Shown one piece after another: positions 24,141 to 36,798 of a stretch of 64,000 nucleotides of DNA (position 1 is the first letter of the stretch; every line of letters begins with the position of its first letter). Origin of the DNA: Vanilla planifolia (taxonomy: Eukaryota > Streptophyta > Magnoliopsida > Asparagales > Orchidaceae); assembly GCA_023846275.1 (NCBI GenBank), contig JAIUJO010000144.1, forward strand, positions 1,042,720 to 1,106,719, read 5' to 3'. A model generated the notes under the pieces. The model searched no databases and was not told the DNA's origin. It saw only the letters and a program-made list of their open reading frames with translations. A program made the translations under genes and the position numbers.

Positions 24141-25410
24141 TTACACTTATATGATTTAAATTACTTAATTCATTATCAAAATCAACTTCATTATTATGTG
24201 TAATCTCTTATTATATTTAATATTTAATTTTTTAAGGAGGTATAATTTTTATTAATGAGAACATTTATTTTTATTTAGGATTATCTTAATTAAATTTATA
24301 AATATTAATCCTATTATACTTATTAGACCCATTTCAATGAACTTTGATGAAGCCATTGAAGTTAAAAGAACTTAAAAATATCATATTACAATTAACTATA
24401 GAAACTACATAGATAATATTTTATGTGATGGATTTATATAGCTACATTTATACAATTCTTTGAAAAAACTTAGTTATGCTAAGTAAGTGCTTGGAATTTT
24501 GGTCATGTAATTTTTATCACTTAAAATATACACATTATTACTCCTTACCCCAATTTTACATTTCATCAATGATCAATTCAAATGTGAAGTTTTTAATTTC
24601 ATTAATGAAAAGACAAACCTAAAGAGCTTTCAAATATTTATCCACCAAAGTTTAGTCTAAGTGAAACTCATCAACATCTCAATAATGTCCTCTTAATTCT
24701 TATTTTTATTGCAGTAATAAAACTTTTAAACATTATCTTTCAATGACATATCCATCCAAGTTTATTTTTCTTAAGCATAATCTAATTATAGCAATAAAAG
24801 AAAAACAAGTTGCATTTTTTTGCTAAAAAAATGTTCTTGTCCATGATTTCAAATATAACACTAAGCATAACATTTGTTTTCCTATTTGTATAAATTTATT
24901 TTGATAATGCAATTAGTCACATCTTTAAAATAAAGGTTCGACTCAATGAATTTTTTAAGATTATAAATACATAACATAATTTCTTAGTTGGGTTAACTAA
25001 TATAAGAAAAGTTGTATTATATGGTTAAAAGAGATCATTTCTTGGTTTTATTTTACATTTGTACTATTTATTCCTTTGCAATAGACAATGTATAAGGAAA
25101 GTTTTTTTTATACACAAAGGTTAACTTTCTAAAACTTAGATTCTTACTATTAACATGCTATAAACCTTCATTAATGAAAACATGAAATTGTTTTTATAAT
25201 TTTTATTTCTCCATCATTGAGATTTTGTGCACAAACAAGTACTTAAGGAGGAGCACAAAGATTAGCCATGCTTTGTTTTTTTAATTATTTGTCCACCTTT
25301 TTTATCATTGCGACATAAGAGTGATATCTAAATCTAGTGCACGTATCTCATCCTATCTCTTTCTTCATAATTCCTGATTTCATATTTATCTGTAATAAAA
25401 TATTTTCCAT
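24141..25410. other. AT-rich spacer
   Basis: No coding or RNA gene is supported. A sequence resembling a tRNA B-box (GGTTCGACTC) at about 24,936 has no A-box or cloverleaf near it and is not called. Confidence 0.4.
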
Positions 25411-26270
25411 AGTTTTGTGCATAATATATATATATTATTAATGTAATATTCAACTATTATTTTCAAATTATATATTTTATTTTATTTTTTTGGATTTTTT
25501 ATTTTTTTCAATATAAGTGCAATGTTTTATTACAAATTTTTTATAATATTTTGATGGTTTTCATAGATTTTTTAGTGTCTACTTTTTTTATTTTTTACAT
25601 AAAAAAACATTACTTTTACTTTTATTTGGTAAAACATGTTTTCTAGCTTCATTTTATGGATATTGTGTTGTGAATATATTTGTAATAATATATGTTTAAT
25701 GTTCTCATTTTTTGATTTTTTTCAATTATTTTCTTTTTTTTAATGTTTCTTTTTTTTTCTTTTATTTATAATGTTATTAATTTTGTTCTTTATATGTTAT
25801 TCAATTTGAATACTATATAATTTCTAATAAATTAGATGATTTTTTTGCTTTTGCTATTGTATAAGTAAATTAGTTTTTCTTTTACATGTTTTATGTAAAA
25901 TTATTTTTGTCATTACTTTCACAATTTTGATTAGTTTGATGTTTCTATAAAACAAACATTTTTGTTTCTTTGCTTGACAAATCTATTTATATTTGTATAT
26001 TCGTAGACATGCGTATCTTGCAAAAAAATTACAAAGATAAAATGTAAATAGATCAAATGAAAGAATCATTTATAATATATTAGTATTATTCTGTGAATTG
26101 TATTTTGGTATTTTTTTTTTATTTTCTTCACATATTTCTTAGCTCTTAAATACAAAAATATTAGTATTAATAAATTACTTAGCTTTTTTGTTATTAAAGA
26201 TTAAATTTTTCTTAAAAATATATAATCTTCATGAAATTTATGATTTAGCAATTTTAAAAAATTGAAATTT
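25411..26270. other. T-rich block
   Basis: Plus-strand T-rich DNA with long T runs, followed abruptly by an A-rich block. No coding signal. Confidence 0.5.
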
Positions 26271-29200
26271 TTTAGTAATAATTGGACAAAATTATTTTTT
26301 AATAATGGAAAATATGCTAGTGCAAGAAAAGATGCACATATTGTCATTAACCAAGTTAAGGAACAATAAATCATTTTGTTTATAACATTTTCATTATAAT
26401 GAAGATTTATGAGAAAACTAAATATTGGTACTATATATTTGCTAAAATATTAGAGTATTAAAAAAAACTAATGAAAAACTTATGATGGATAAACCATTTT
26501 TTAATTCTATGATATTGAAAAAAGGTTTAGCAAGTGATATAATTTAAAAATATTAATTAAAATAAAATTAATTGAAAAAACAATAAATAGTTATAATTCT
26601 TTATTTAAAAATTAAGAAATTCTGGGTGATGAAACTAATGAAAAGTTACCTCAATAATAAAAGAAGATTGTTTTATGAAAACAAAATGCCAATCACATAC
26701 AACAAGGGAAATGTATAAAAAGTTGTAAATTAAATATTATAATATAAATAGTAAAACAATATAATTAAAATAAAAATATTGTAAGAGAAGAAAATGTTAA
26801 ATATCATGAAATAAGTCTAGCTCAATTTTAAAAGAGCATGTATTATATATCAAAAAATATTTTTTAATTAAATGGATACAAATTTGCCATTATAAAAAAA
26901 GAAAAGAATTACTAAATAAAAAAACCATTAAGAATAACTTAAATAATTATCGGCAAATGCATTAGAAAGGAACACAAATTTTCCTTGTAATGTGATGGTT
27001 TCAAACTTAATATAACATTTTGAAACAATTAAAAGATTTATGTTTGTAAAAATAATTTAATTTTTCAAAGTTTAATCAATATGTTCAATATATCAAGTAG
27101 TTACAACAAAAATTCCATAAAGAACAAACCAACAAAAATAAAATAATTATGAAAATAATATTAAATTAATTAAAATTATAAAACTTTAGGTAAAATGATT
27201 AATAGAAATTTATAAATAATTTCAATGTATTTAAAGCAGCAATGACTTTATGTTAATAAAATTACATACTAAAATATACTTTTATATTGTAAATATATAA
27301 TTCAGTATGAAGTAATTTTTATGATATCAAAAATCGAAAGAAATGTAAAATATTTATAAATCTATTATATACGTTGTGAAAGGCTCATTTTTCTTTACTT
27401 ATAAATATCAAATATTAAAATATTACTTGTCATCATAATGATTTTCTATTAGCGCAAGCGTCATACATGGCATTTTGGAAATAAATAAGTTATAGATCTT
27501 AAAGCGACTTCCCACATGAAAAATAATTATTTAAAAATATAATTTCAAAGACTTGTGAAAATATAAAATCATACAAAAAGATATATTATGAAGATTAAAA
27601 ATACTATATTTAATTATAATATTAATAAAATTATTTTTTAAGAAAAACATTAAAACAAAAAAATAGATAATTTATTCAAAATTTTCAAATTTCGAAATCT
27701 TTTTCATAATTTTTCAAAAAACAATTGAAAAAGAAAAGTTTTAATATTAAATATATAAATAGAGAAATTTTAATGATTTAAAACATTTAGATTATGTGAT
27801 CCATGCAAAACAATTTAGGAAATTAAATATGTGAGCACAAATGCTCAAACATAAATTAAAGAATACAAAGCGACATGAGATCGTGTCAATGAAGACGAAG
27901 GTATAACAATAGTTAAAAATATATCAATTATCGATATAACATAATTTTGAAAGAATTTTTATTATCAGAATAAATGTTAAAAAATATTATTTTATGTATA
28001 AATAAGCTAAGAAATAACAATAATGTGTCAACAAGAAGTTTTCTTATCGCCATAGCAAACAAATAAGCTATTACAATTAAAAATATTTAAATATTTAAAA
28101 TTGTTTGTAATTTTAGAAGTTCATTGTTAAATAAAACATGATAAGCTTAAAAAAAACAAAAACAAATCACTTCAAAATTATAAAAATATTTTCAAAATAT
28201 TTGATATATTTACATCATACATCATAAAGTTATACAACAACGTAATAAAAAATCTTGTTATCGAAATTAAAAGATATTATGTTTAAAAATTTATAAAAAC
28301 AACTATCACAATTGAATACTTAATATATAAGAAACTATTTAAAACTTAACTATGAAAATTATCCTTCTAAAAAATAGTGAACAAAATTTTAAATTTAGAA
28401 ATAATTAATTTACAATAATTTTATATAAAAAAATGCATATTACAAGTAAAAACTTAATGAAGCTTAAGAAACACATAAGACCTTAAAATGATTTTCTACA
28501 TCAACATCTAACCCATTTTGTTCTGACGGAGGTGGTGTAAAACGATTCACGAGCATATTAATTATTTTATTTTTGTAATTAAACAATGAGATAAAAAATT
28601 AAAAAAATATAAGTTTTTATTATGATAATTTAAATTTTTTTATATTAAAATAAATCAAAATGATATCACAAAAAATAAATATTGATAATTTTATTGTGCA
28701 TAAAGACTAATCAATCCATTTAAGATTTATTGCAAAATAACTCAAAAGCATTATACCAATGGCTATTACATTACAATCTCATGACAAAATATAAAAAAAT
28801 AAGAAAATCATTGAAGATTTTAAATAAAAAATCATAGGAAATAGAACATAACTTTAGTGTGCTTGTGCAAATGCAAAAATTGAAATTAATAAACAAAATG
28901 AAATATATGAGATGTTAATGTAATAAAGTATTTTTAAAAAATAAATAAAACATCTATTACATATTAAACAAATTCATCTAGTGACATACTTATGAAAATA
29001 TAATTGTGGAAACACTTTTAAAATAATTAAAATTTCTAAGCTAAATAAATAATGGAAATTTTAGTCGGTATTACAAACATTTCAACTAAAATTGATAATA
29101 ATAATTTAGACAAATAAATGAACATGCATATCACGATATGGAAATGTATAAATGATAAAAAAATACTAATATAATAAACAAACATGACAGGTCAAAGTTT

Positions 29201-30500
29201 CAAAAGTACTAATCAATAGAAAGACTTTAAAAACTTGAAAATGTTAAACTTAATAATTCAAGCGAAAGTAAATATTTGTTACAAAATATTATTCCATAGA
29301 AAAAATTTCTCTTATTGTTGAAATATTTGATTAGAAAATATCAAAGATAGAAATCTAACATTAACTAAAAATTAAATCAAAATACAAAAAATGATGTAAA
29401 TAATTTAGTAACTTATATAAATTTTTTTATTGTATTTCTACTTCACATCAACCAAAACTTTTCCAATAATATGTGTTTGATAAAAGCTTTAAAAATAATG
29501 GATTAAGAAAACTAGTAAATAAAGATAAAGGAAAACATTAACCAAAAAATTTATACTATAAAAACAATGATTATCACATAAACTAAAATTGATCATAGTT
29601 AAAAATGGATAAAAGACTTACAAATTGAAAATTATTTTCACAATAAAATATTAAAAATTTTAAAAACAATGTTTAAAAAAATTAGACAATTAATTATCTA
29701 AAAATACAAATAAATAGAAACTATCGACATCAAAATAAAATGAACCTAATTGTAAAAATACAAAATTATGACAATAACCTAATAATAAACTCTAGTATGT
29801 GGACAACATAATGATAATAAATCTTCTCCACAATATCAATTTATCGAATATTCATGGGTTGTTAAAATGTATTTTAAAAAGGATAAAAACATTTTAATGA
29901 AAAAAGTATTAAAATTATTCCATCAGACTTCTGCTTAGTTGACTCTTATAATATTTTAAGAATGGGGCATGTCCTAGCTAAAATTAAAATTAGAACAATT
30001 ATTTTACAAAAAACATTCTTGGAATATTTATAAATCAAGATTTTTCTAAGATTTATGCATAATTAACTAATTAAAAATATAAATCATATAAGGAATAAAA
30101 ATTAGTTAATATTATAATTTGTTTAAAATTATCAAAACTATAAGAGTAGAATAAGAAAAAAAAACTTGTTATAGTAATTAAAAAGTAATGTGATTCATCT
30201 AAAATGAAATATTACAACATCACTAAAATCTACAAAATTATGTTTATGAAAAAGTCTTAGCTCTTAATATGTTAGAAAAATGGATTCTGTTGGACAAAAG
30301 AATTAACAATACTTGACTTAAAATTTTCTTTTTTAAACTTCTTTCAACGTTGAAACTATAAATGCTTCTTATTTTAAAAAATAATAGCAGTGTTTTTTAT
30401 TTGTTTGTAAAATTTCTAATGTTCAAATAATGTAATAAGAGAATTTATAACTTGAAAAATTTTTAGTGGTCAGATTTAAAAAAGTTTTTGCCCATTTCAA
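26271..30500. other. Long A-rich block (about 4 kb)
   Basis: The longest A-rich stretch in the window. No gene, LTR or simple repeat is recognised. A short, less AT-rich patch at 28,500-28,560 (TTCTGACGGAGGTGG) stands out but is too short to assign. Confidence 0.45.
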
Positions 30501-31610
30501 AGCTCTAGATTGAGCAATATTAAGCAAATCATACTCTTTTATCATAACATATTTTATAAATCTATGTGATTGTATAATTGAACATAATAATCATATTGTA
30601 TGATATCCACTTATAGTCAATCCGGTTGGTATGAAAGAATGTCAGCATACCATAAGAATTTCGTATTGTAAGTAAATGTGAGTAGAGCTCAGAGTTCAAA
30701 AACATTTTGTCATACCATACAAATTTCTTTATTTTCCATTTGTTTGCTTGAATAAGATGATTACATGGTCTATAATAATATTTTTATATTGCATTATTTT
30801 TTTGTTTGATTTAAATATGTTGAGAACATCACCAATATACAATTGATAAAATTTATTATACCATTGCATATTATATGATGGGGATATACAAAATTTTTGA
30901 AGGTTTAATTTCAATTTGAGTAATTTTACTATAAGGTATAAGTTAACAAGATTATTTAATCTCTTTGAGTTTTTCTTATACCTTTTTTAAGGAATGGCTT
31001 TTCCTTAATAGAAAAGTTTTATCATCTTGTTTTAATCTTCCTAAGTAATTGTTCCATACAATTTTATTAGATCCACTTGTTATGTAGATCAATTAGTCTA
31101 CTCCTAAAATTGTCTCTTTTCTCCAATAGCTAATTAAATTGTATATAACATGTTCAAGTGGTGCATTTACTCATACAAAAGATTCCATTGAAATTCGAAA
31201 AATCATGCATAGTATAGTTGAGCAACAAGTTTAATTTATAAGCTGGGGAAAATGTCTTACTCAAATAGATCACTTAGTTTCTTGATCATTCAATTATCTT
31301 TTCTATTATTATTCCACAAATGTTAACATGTACATATTAAATCAATTTACATGTTCTTCTAGCATTACTCTCCTTCCAATGTTGTTCACATATCACACCC
31401 AAAAGCAAATTTTGATGATCAATTAGTATGCTATAGAAGTAGATTATTATTATGAAAATGTCTTAGATTATTACTCATTAGATCAATAACCTCTTGTTTT
31501 TTATTGCTTGCATTCTAACTCTATCATAAAGTAATTGAATGTAGTTCCAGAAAGTATTTCCTAAATACTATCAAGTGAAGCTAGATTTGTAAGTAATAAA
31601 AGCATATGGA
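30501..31610. other. Sequence left of copia remnant 2, possibly its 3' UTR or LTR
   Basis: Composition becomes less AT-rich here. The segment lies directly downstream (minus strand) of a copia RNase H end, where a 3' UTR and 3' LTR would be expected. I found no second copy in the window, so an LTR cannot be shown. Confidence 0.3.
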
Positions 31611-32160
31611 TGAGGTCACCTTCACTCCTGGAACAACTTTTAAAATGAACATTAATTTCTTATACTTTTCTCATCAACAAAAAGACTTTTAATGCCATAG
31701 AATAAATCTTTCCTAAGCAACATCATCAAGATGTCAACTAGTTGCATGTTAGCAAGAAATTAAATGTCCACCACATTTCATTCTACATTGTTCATGATGA
31801 AATTGTTCCTAACATCAATTTGTTTGTGCTTAGATTACTAGATAAGGCTTTGAGTCATGAAAATGGCACACATATTCGCATATTTTATGAGTATTTCTTT
31901 GCAAATATAATTCCATGTCTTCTAGTTTCCATTTTAACACCAAAATTTATTCTTAAAGTCCTCCCAATACTATATATTATGCTTAACTAGTTGCAAGAAA
32001 TAATTCCATGTCTATAATAGATGATGGCTTTAAGGTGTGTAAAAAAATGATTAAATACCTACAATGCTTTCTTTTATATTCTTGAACCTACATAATCTCT
32101 ATTGCTTATTCTTATGAGATAATGACATAACCTAAATTTGTGATATGAAAACACTAAGAC
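31611..32160 (-). pseudogene. Copia remnant 2: RNase H domain
   Basis: RNase H removes the RNA strand during reverse transcription in live copia elements. The 3' end is the clearest part. SKHKQIDVRNNFI at about 31,786-31,824 matches the SKH(I/K)xIDxRxHFI motif near the end of copia RNase H. MQLVDILM and LLRKDLFYGI at about 31,690-31,745 match the xQLADIxTKxLxxxxF block that ends the domain. The N-terminal half (31,930-32,160) is poorly preserved and I cannot place the catalytic aspartates. It follows the RT-derived KLYQGMISSLL stretch in the expected order. Confidence 0.7.
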
Positions 32161-32740
32161 TTTTGTGCAAAGCAACACAAAAAGATTGTTTTTATAGATT
32201 GTAAATCATTAGTCCTTGAAGCTTTACTAAAATTGATTAAAAAAGTCCCACACCAAAAAGTTTCATAGGTCTTCTTGTAGTTAAGTAAAGAAGATATCAT
32301 CCCTTGGTATAGCTTGAAATATATTTCTTTTCCTCTCATTTCCGAGTTTAATAATTTGGTGCAAACTATTGAAAGTAGAAATAGGTTTGTGGTTCTCAAG
32401 GCCAAGTATTTATAACATCTCATTTAATACTTTATTTAAAATACAAGGATGCCTTTCTCATATTGTTTAACTTTGAATCAGAGAAAATGTTTGTCTTAAG
32501 CCATTACATAAATCTCAAATCCTACAACCATAAGCTTTTTAAATCATTCACATAAGGCAAAGGTTGTTGATCCAAAAATAGGTATTGATTGCGAAACCAT
32601 GGACAAGAAGAAGTTCATTAGAGTAGTTCTTGAACAAATAAGCTTACTAATTCGATCCTAGATAAATAAGCTTACTAATTCGATCGCATAAATCAAGTTG
32701 GTTGATCCAAATATGACATCATCACAATAAATCTTTGACT
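32161..32740 (-). pseudogene. Copia remnant 2: reverse transcriptase, catalytic half
   Basis: YCDDVIFGSTN at 32,697-32,729 is the copia YVDDIIFGSTN catalytic box with both aspartates kept. A second partial box, IFGSTT, lies at 32,563-32,580 and is followed by LCE, a stop, then FKKLMVVGFEI, which matches the LCxEFxxLMxxEFEM block. So the box is partly duplicated with about 130 bases between. Within the 89-codon open stretch at 32,154-32,423, KLYQGMISSLL (32,283-32,315) matches KLYRGMIGSLLYL, and KASRTNDLQSIKTIFLC further on matches the SPKxSHLxAVKRIFRY block. The upstream RT fingers (32,740-32,880) are not recognisable. Confidence 0.8.
32563..32723 (-). repeat. Local duplication inside the copia RT box
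   Basis: GTTGATCCAAA recurs at 32,566 and 32,701. Between them a 22-base direct repeat occurs at 32,636-32,657 and 32,664-32,685, offset 28 bases, with no mismatch. Together they interrupt the RT after FGSTN. The lack of divergence between the 22-mers suggests this event is younger than most of the element's decay. Confidence 0.75.
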
Positions 32741-32879
32741 TGAAGGTGTCTATCAGTGTAGTTCTTTTTTAACAAAGTCCTATATAAATTCCCTTCCTTA
32801 AATAATATTTAAGAAGAAATTTACTATGTTTGCCATACCATAATCTATTTTGGTATTCTAATTGTTTTCCAAAATCTTT

Positions 32880-33310
32880 CATGTCTTCCAAATCTTCAAG
32901 TTTTTGTTGTATAATTTTATGAATCACAATTTGAGTAAATTCCATTACAACTAACGTTTTCTTGTTAAACTTCTTATGGGTCTATCTATTTGAAGAATAT
33001 CGTAAATCGATAAACTCCATTGACTTTGTTTTAAATCTCCAATTTCTATCCTACCTTTTGACGTAACACTTTCATCCAAAAAAGACTAAGTTTTAATTTT
33101 TAGGCTTCTTGTTACTCCAAAGTAATGTATGATTTTATTCATAAATGGTTTGGTAATAGAACGTCTTGAAATATTAAAACATTATGGATTGGAGAACTTA
33201 TGCCACCCAAAGAAAAGTAATAGAAGCTGTCAATGCTCTCAGAGGAGAGTAGCATCGTTCGATTCATAACATTGAAGAAGCACAACTAAGTATTTAGAAT
33301 GACATTATGT
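32880..33310 (-). pseudogene. Copia remnant 2: integrase C-terminal region, copy 1
   Basis: The integrase joins cDNA into the host genome in live elements. In one frame FFG, a stop, KCYVKR at 33,054-33,083 matches the FGCKCYV motif. RYSSNR near 32,990-33,010 matches GYSxNSxAYR. NKKTLVVMEFTQ at about 32,930-32,966 matches the NKRTLVVEES...VFDE ending that leads into the RT. WSNKKPKN near 33,100-33,125 corresponds to the ELWxNKKPN block just upstream. A very similar arrangement recurs about 574-600 bases to the right. Confidence 0.75.
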
Positions 33311-33439
33311 ACCACAAAAATACATATTTTGCCAGTTATGACAGCATTTATGGCAAAATGATAAGTAAAATATATGTTGATAATGATGTTGTTATATCTT
33401 TATTTTCATTTTTGTTTGTCTTCCAATTTTATTTTTCAA

Positions 33440-34020
33440 AAATCTTCTATGAGTTCCAAATGTATCACTTTGTTTTGATGCATATTTCGGACAAAAAAAA
33501 ATGCTTGAGTAGATTCCTTTACAACTAAGGTTCCCTTCTCAAAAGGTTTATATGTCTATTTATTTACATAATATCACAAAAAGATAGCATCCATTAAATT
33601 ATTTTTTTATGTCCAATTCATATCTTACATGTTGATGTAACACTTCCATCTAAAAAAATGATGAAATTTTCATATATGGGCTTCTTGTTATTACAAAGTA
33701 CATACAATGTCTTATTTATGATTTTTTTTATGATAAATCAATTAAGACATTAAGACAAAAAGAATAACTAGAATTATTCAATCATTAAGATTTGGAAATG
33801 TTCTATCACCAAGTGAGAAGTAAAAGTAAATAGCAGTTCTTTAACAAGTGCAAACATTTATGATACACAACATATTAAAAGTTCAATTAAATATTTAGAT
33901 TGATAATTGAGAGGTATATGTTATATTCATAACAAATAGAATGAAATTTATTATTCACATTTCGGCATATTGATTGTAAGGAGTTGTCCGAAATGAACAT
34001 GATGACTTGTGGAAGATTAA
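33440..34020 (-). pseudogene. Copia remnant 2: integrase C-terminal region, copy 2, with core end
   Basis: FFRWKCYI at 33,637-33,660 and EKGTLVVKESTQ near 33,505-33,540 repeat the motifs of copy 1 at an offset of 574 bases. INKTLYVLCNNKKP near 33,690-33,730 is a good match to the KTPYELWxNKKP block. This copy also keeps the end of the catalytic core: FISDNS at 33,980-33,997 matches the IRSDNG motif containing a catalytic Asp, and FHSICYEYNIY near 33,930-33,965 fits FxxFCxExGIxH. Copy 2 is therefore the original domain and copy 1 a tandem duplicate, or they are relics of two tandem elements. Confidence 0.72.
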
Positions 34021-35840
34021 AACCCAATTAGTTGTTGGTTTGAAAATGAGGTTCTTAACCCCAAAAACTCATATTTCACTTATCAAGGGAACATTTTTTA
34101 TAAAACATTATATTATATAAGGATTCCTAACTTATATCATACATTTTGAAAAGGTTTCTTGATCATGTCATACTCAACGAATGTCTAACACAACATTCTA
34201 GGCTCAAAATAAAAGTTGATGAATGTGAATATTTAAAATACTTAAGAATATATTAATGCTATGGAAATTATATTTTAAATACAACTAGGATAAGTATTTC
34301 ACTTTTAATTAATTTTCTTATGACAATAATTATTAGTCTAGCATAGAAATGACATTATGCAAAGTATTAAATAATAGGATGCATTAATTATTGTTATACT
34401 GGTATGAACAAACCAACATTACACTAATTGATATAGATATGATTTTATATTGTTTATAAGAAGATCTAAATCATCAAAAAAATTCAAATGAAATAGATTT
34501 TCTCCACAAAAATAAATATAAGAAAATTAATAAAGTGGGCTTTTTGGAAGAGGATCATGTATTTTTGAACATAGGGGTTATGAAATGAATTACAATATTT
34601 GGGAAAAAAAAAGAATAATTAAAGGCACGGCATTTTGTGTCTTTGTAGATTATTGAAATAAATTGTTTTTTTAATTATAAAATATTTTTATCATTATCAT
34701 TGCTAGTGTACATCATGTATTTTTTCTTTCAGACATAATAAAACTTTTTTCTAATGGTAGTTATATTTGTAAATATGATCAAAGAAATGTAATGGTGCAT
34801 CCTAAATTATTTTATAAGGAAATTCCAATGGCATTCTTAACAACAGAAATCAAGAGAATAAGACAAATGAGAATCCCATGAATAAGTTATACAAACAAAA
34901 AGATACCTGGAAAGTCAAGGAAGAAATGCTTAGGAGACATCCCAACATCTTTTTAATTTCTATGATTAAATTTTTATACAAAGGGATGTTCACAAAATAA
35001 CAAAAAGCCTTTACGATTCAATTAATGTTTGTTTAAACAATGTAAGTGATCAAAATTTATTTTCAATGCATTGAAATGAAATTTTCATTAGGATATTTTT
35101 GCATAATATCATGAAGACTATTATTTGAAAAACTAATAATATGTAGAGGAAGTCAAACATGAATGAAAAAAATGAAAAGTAATCTCAAATAATAATTCTA
35201 CATGAATTGAAAGAGGATGTCATAAAAAGAAAACCAAAACATATTAAAAATAACATTAATTGAATCCTAAGGCAAGTTTTTTAAAATATAATAAAAGTTC
35301 CAAATTAGAAACATATGAATTATTTACTATAATAAAAACTTCATGGAGTAGTTTTTTATGAAATTGGTCAAAAAACTCGTGGATGTTATTTGTAGTAGAT
35401 GTGAAAGAAATGCAAATCATTATAAGGTTTACATCACAAGGAATATCTAACAAAAAAATAAATATACTAAAAGAGGAGAATATCAATAGGAATGTTATCG
35501 ATAACAAAGATAATATAGGTAGGTGTGAAACACAAAAATGTTGTAAAGGTTAGGAGGGAGACAATATGATAATTATGGAACTACCTTCAAGAAAGATAAG
35601 ACTTTTTATTGTAAGTTGAGACCAAATAGTTCCACAAATGGATGGAATGGTCCAAAAATATTATAGAATGGAGACAATTTCAATATCGAATGATACTCAA
35701 TAGTTTGATGATCATGTCAATGAGTATTGGATGGTTAATGTATTGTGTTTTCACCCTTAGTTATGATGCTTTATTTGATGATAAAATCTTAAGTTTTACA
35801 AATAAGTTTTCTAATATAATAATATGTAATATTTTGTTAA
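34021..35840. other. Unassigned sequence between the two copia loci
   Basis: By position this could hold gag and integrase N-terminal remains of copia remnant 2 on the minus strand. I could not confirm any gag, zinc-knuckle or protease motif. The open stretches at 35,256-35,507 (minus) and 35,642-35,851 (plus) have no recognised domain. Confidence 0.35.
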
Positions 35841-36442
35841 GATCTAAATGATTGGTTCATATTTGTTTGTTATTTCATGAAAACATTTGATCATAGCCAC
35901 TTAAAGTTCAAGAGAAAGTTGTTGCAAGCACTACTTCCAAGCAGCTTGAAATAATTTTTCAAAAATGACTAATTTAATGACTTAATTAATGGCAAGGGAA
36001 TTAATCATTATGTGTGACTGATTGGTGGGTTATAAGTAAGACTATAAAGGTGGATGAGTTCATGCAGTTAGATCAAGGTGGATTAGAACTAGGCCAACTG
36101 ATCCAATAGGATGTGATCTGGATCGTTTGATTCATTAATGAAAAGTTAGAAAAAATCTCATTAGTAGGATTTAAACATAGATAAAGATGAAGCATGGTTT
36201 AAGCACAAAGTTGTTAGACAAAAATTAGCGCCACATTCTTGAAAAGAAAAATTGTTTTATCTTTATAATACCATTCATGGGTATATAATGCTAGCCAAAG
36301 TTTCATGCTAAATTCATCAACTAGCACACTCATATGAGTATAAGTCATTTCATGACTACAAAAACAAATTTTCATACTAAATTCAAGATCATTGCACCTT
36401 GATTAATTTTTTGGCTTGTTCCAACTTGTTGCTTAACTTGAT

Positions 36443-36493
36443 GTTACCGAACAGTTGGTCTTGGCCGACCCAAGAGCTTTGCACTTCGGTAAC
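36443..36493. repeat. Inverted repeat GTTACCGAA / TTCGGTAAC in the left LTR
   Basis: Perfect 9-base arms at 36,443-36,451 and 36,485-36,493 enclose a G+C-rich loop, which itself has a GGTC...GACC pair. This is among the most G+C-rich 50 bases in the window. It could be an LTR regulatory or RNA-structure element, and I see no counterpart in the right LTR-like segment. Confidence 0.75.
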
Positions 36494-36582
36494 TTGGGGT
36501 GTAACTTATATTTTTTTAATTCAGAAAATTTAACATAATTAATTTTTTTATTGATAGTTTAATAATTGACATGAAGTTTGGC

Positions 36583-36798
36583 AAAGATGCATTACTTTGA
36601 TCTAATAAAAAATGTTTGAGATTGAAGTGAAAACTCATAATTTTCTTAAATAAAAGATAGGATCAACAAGTTAAATGAAAAGATGCATTACATTGATTTA
36701 ATAAAAGATGCATTACATAGATTTAATAAAAAATGTTTGAGATTGAAGTGAAAACTCATAATTTTCTTAAATAAAAGATAGGATCAACAAGTTAAATG
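36583..36798. repeat. Tandem duplication, 95-base unit plus a 25-base partial copy
   Basis: 36,583-36,677 and 36,704-36,798 are nearly identical, and a 25-base partial unit (36,678-36,702) lies between them. Few mismatches are seen, mainly around the ACTTTGATC / ACATAGATT site, so the duplication is much younger than the decay of the element. Confidence 0.92.

Larger units (their letters stand above)
31611..34020 (-). mobile_element. Ty1/copia pol remnant 2 (integrase, RT, RNase H)
   Basis: Minus-strand remnant of a copia polyprotein, read right to left: integrase core end, integrase C-terminal part (present twice), reverse transcriptase and RNase H. Motifs resemble the SIRE/Maximus type also seen at 37-45 kb, but the two loci differ enough to be separate insertions. 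Gag, protease and LTRs are not recognised. Stops and frameshifts occur throughout. Confidence 0.8.

Noticed and set aside
24930..24950. tRNA B-box-like GGTTCGACTC (possible tRNA or SINE)
   Set aside because: No A-box at the right distance, no cloverleaf, and flanks are plain AT-rich DNA.
35256..35507. 83-codon minus-strand open stretch near the copia loci
   Set aside because: Could be gag by position, but no gag, knuckle or protease motif is present and composition is that of AT-rich DNA.
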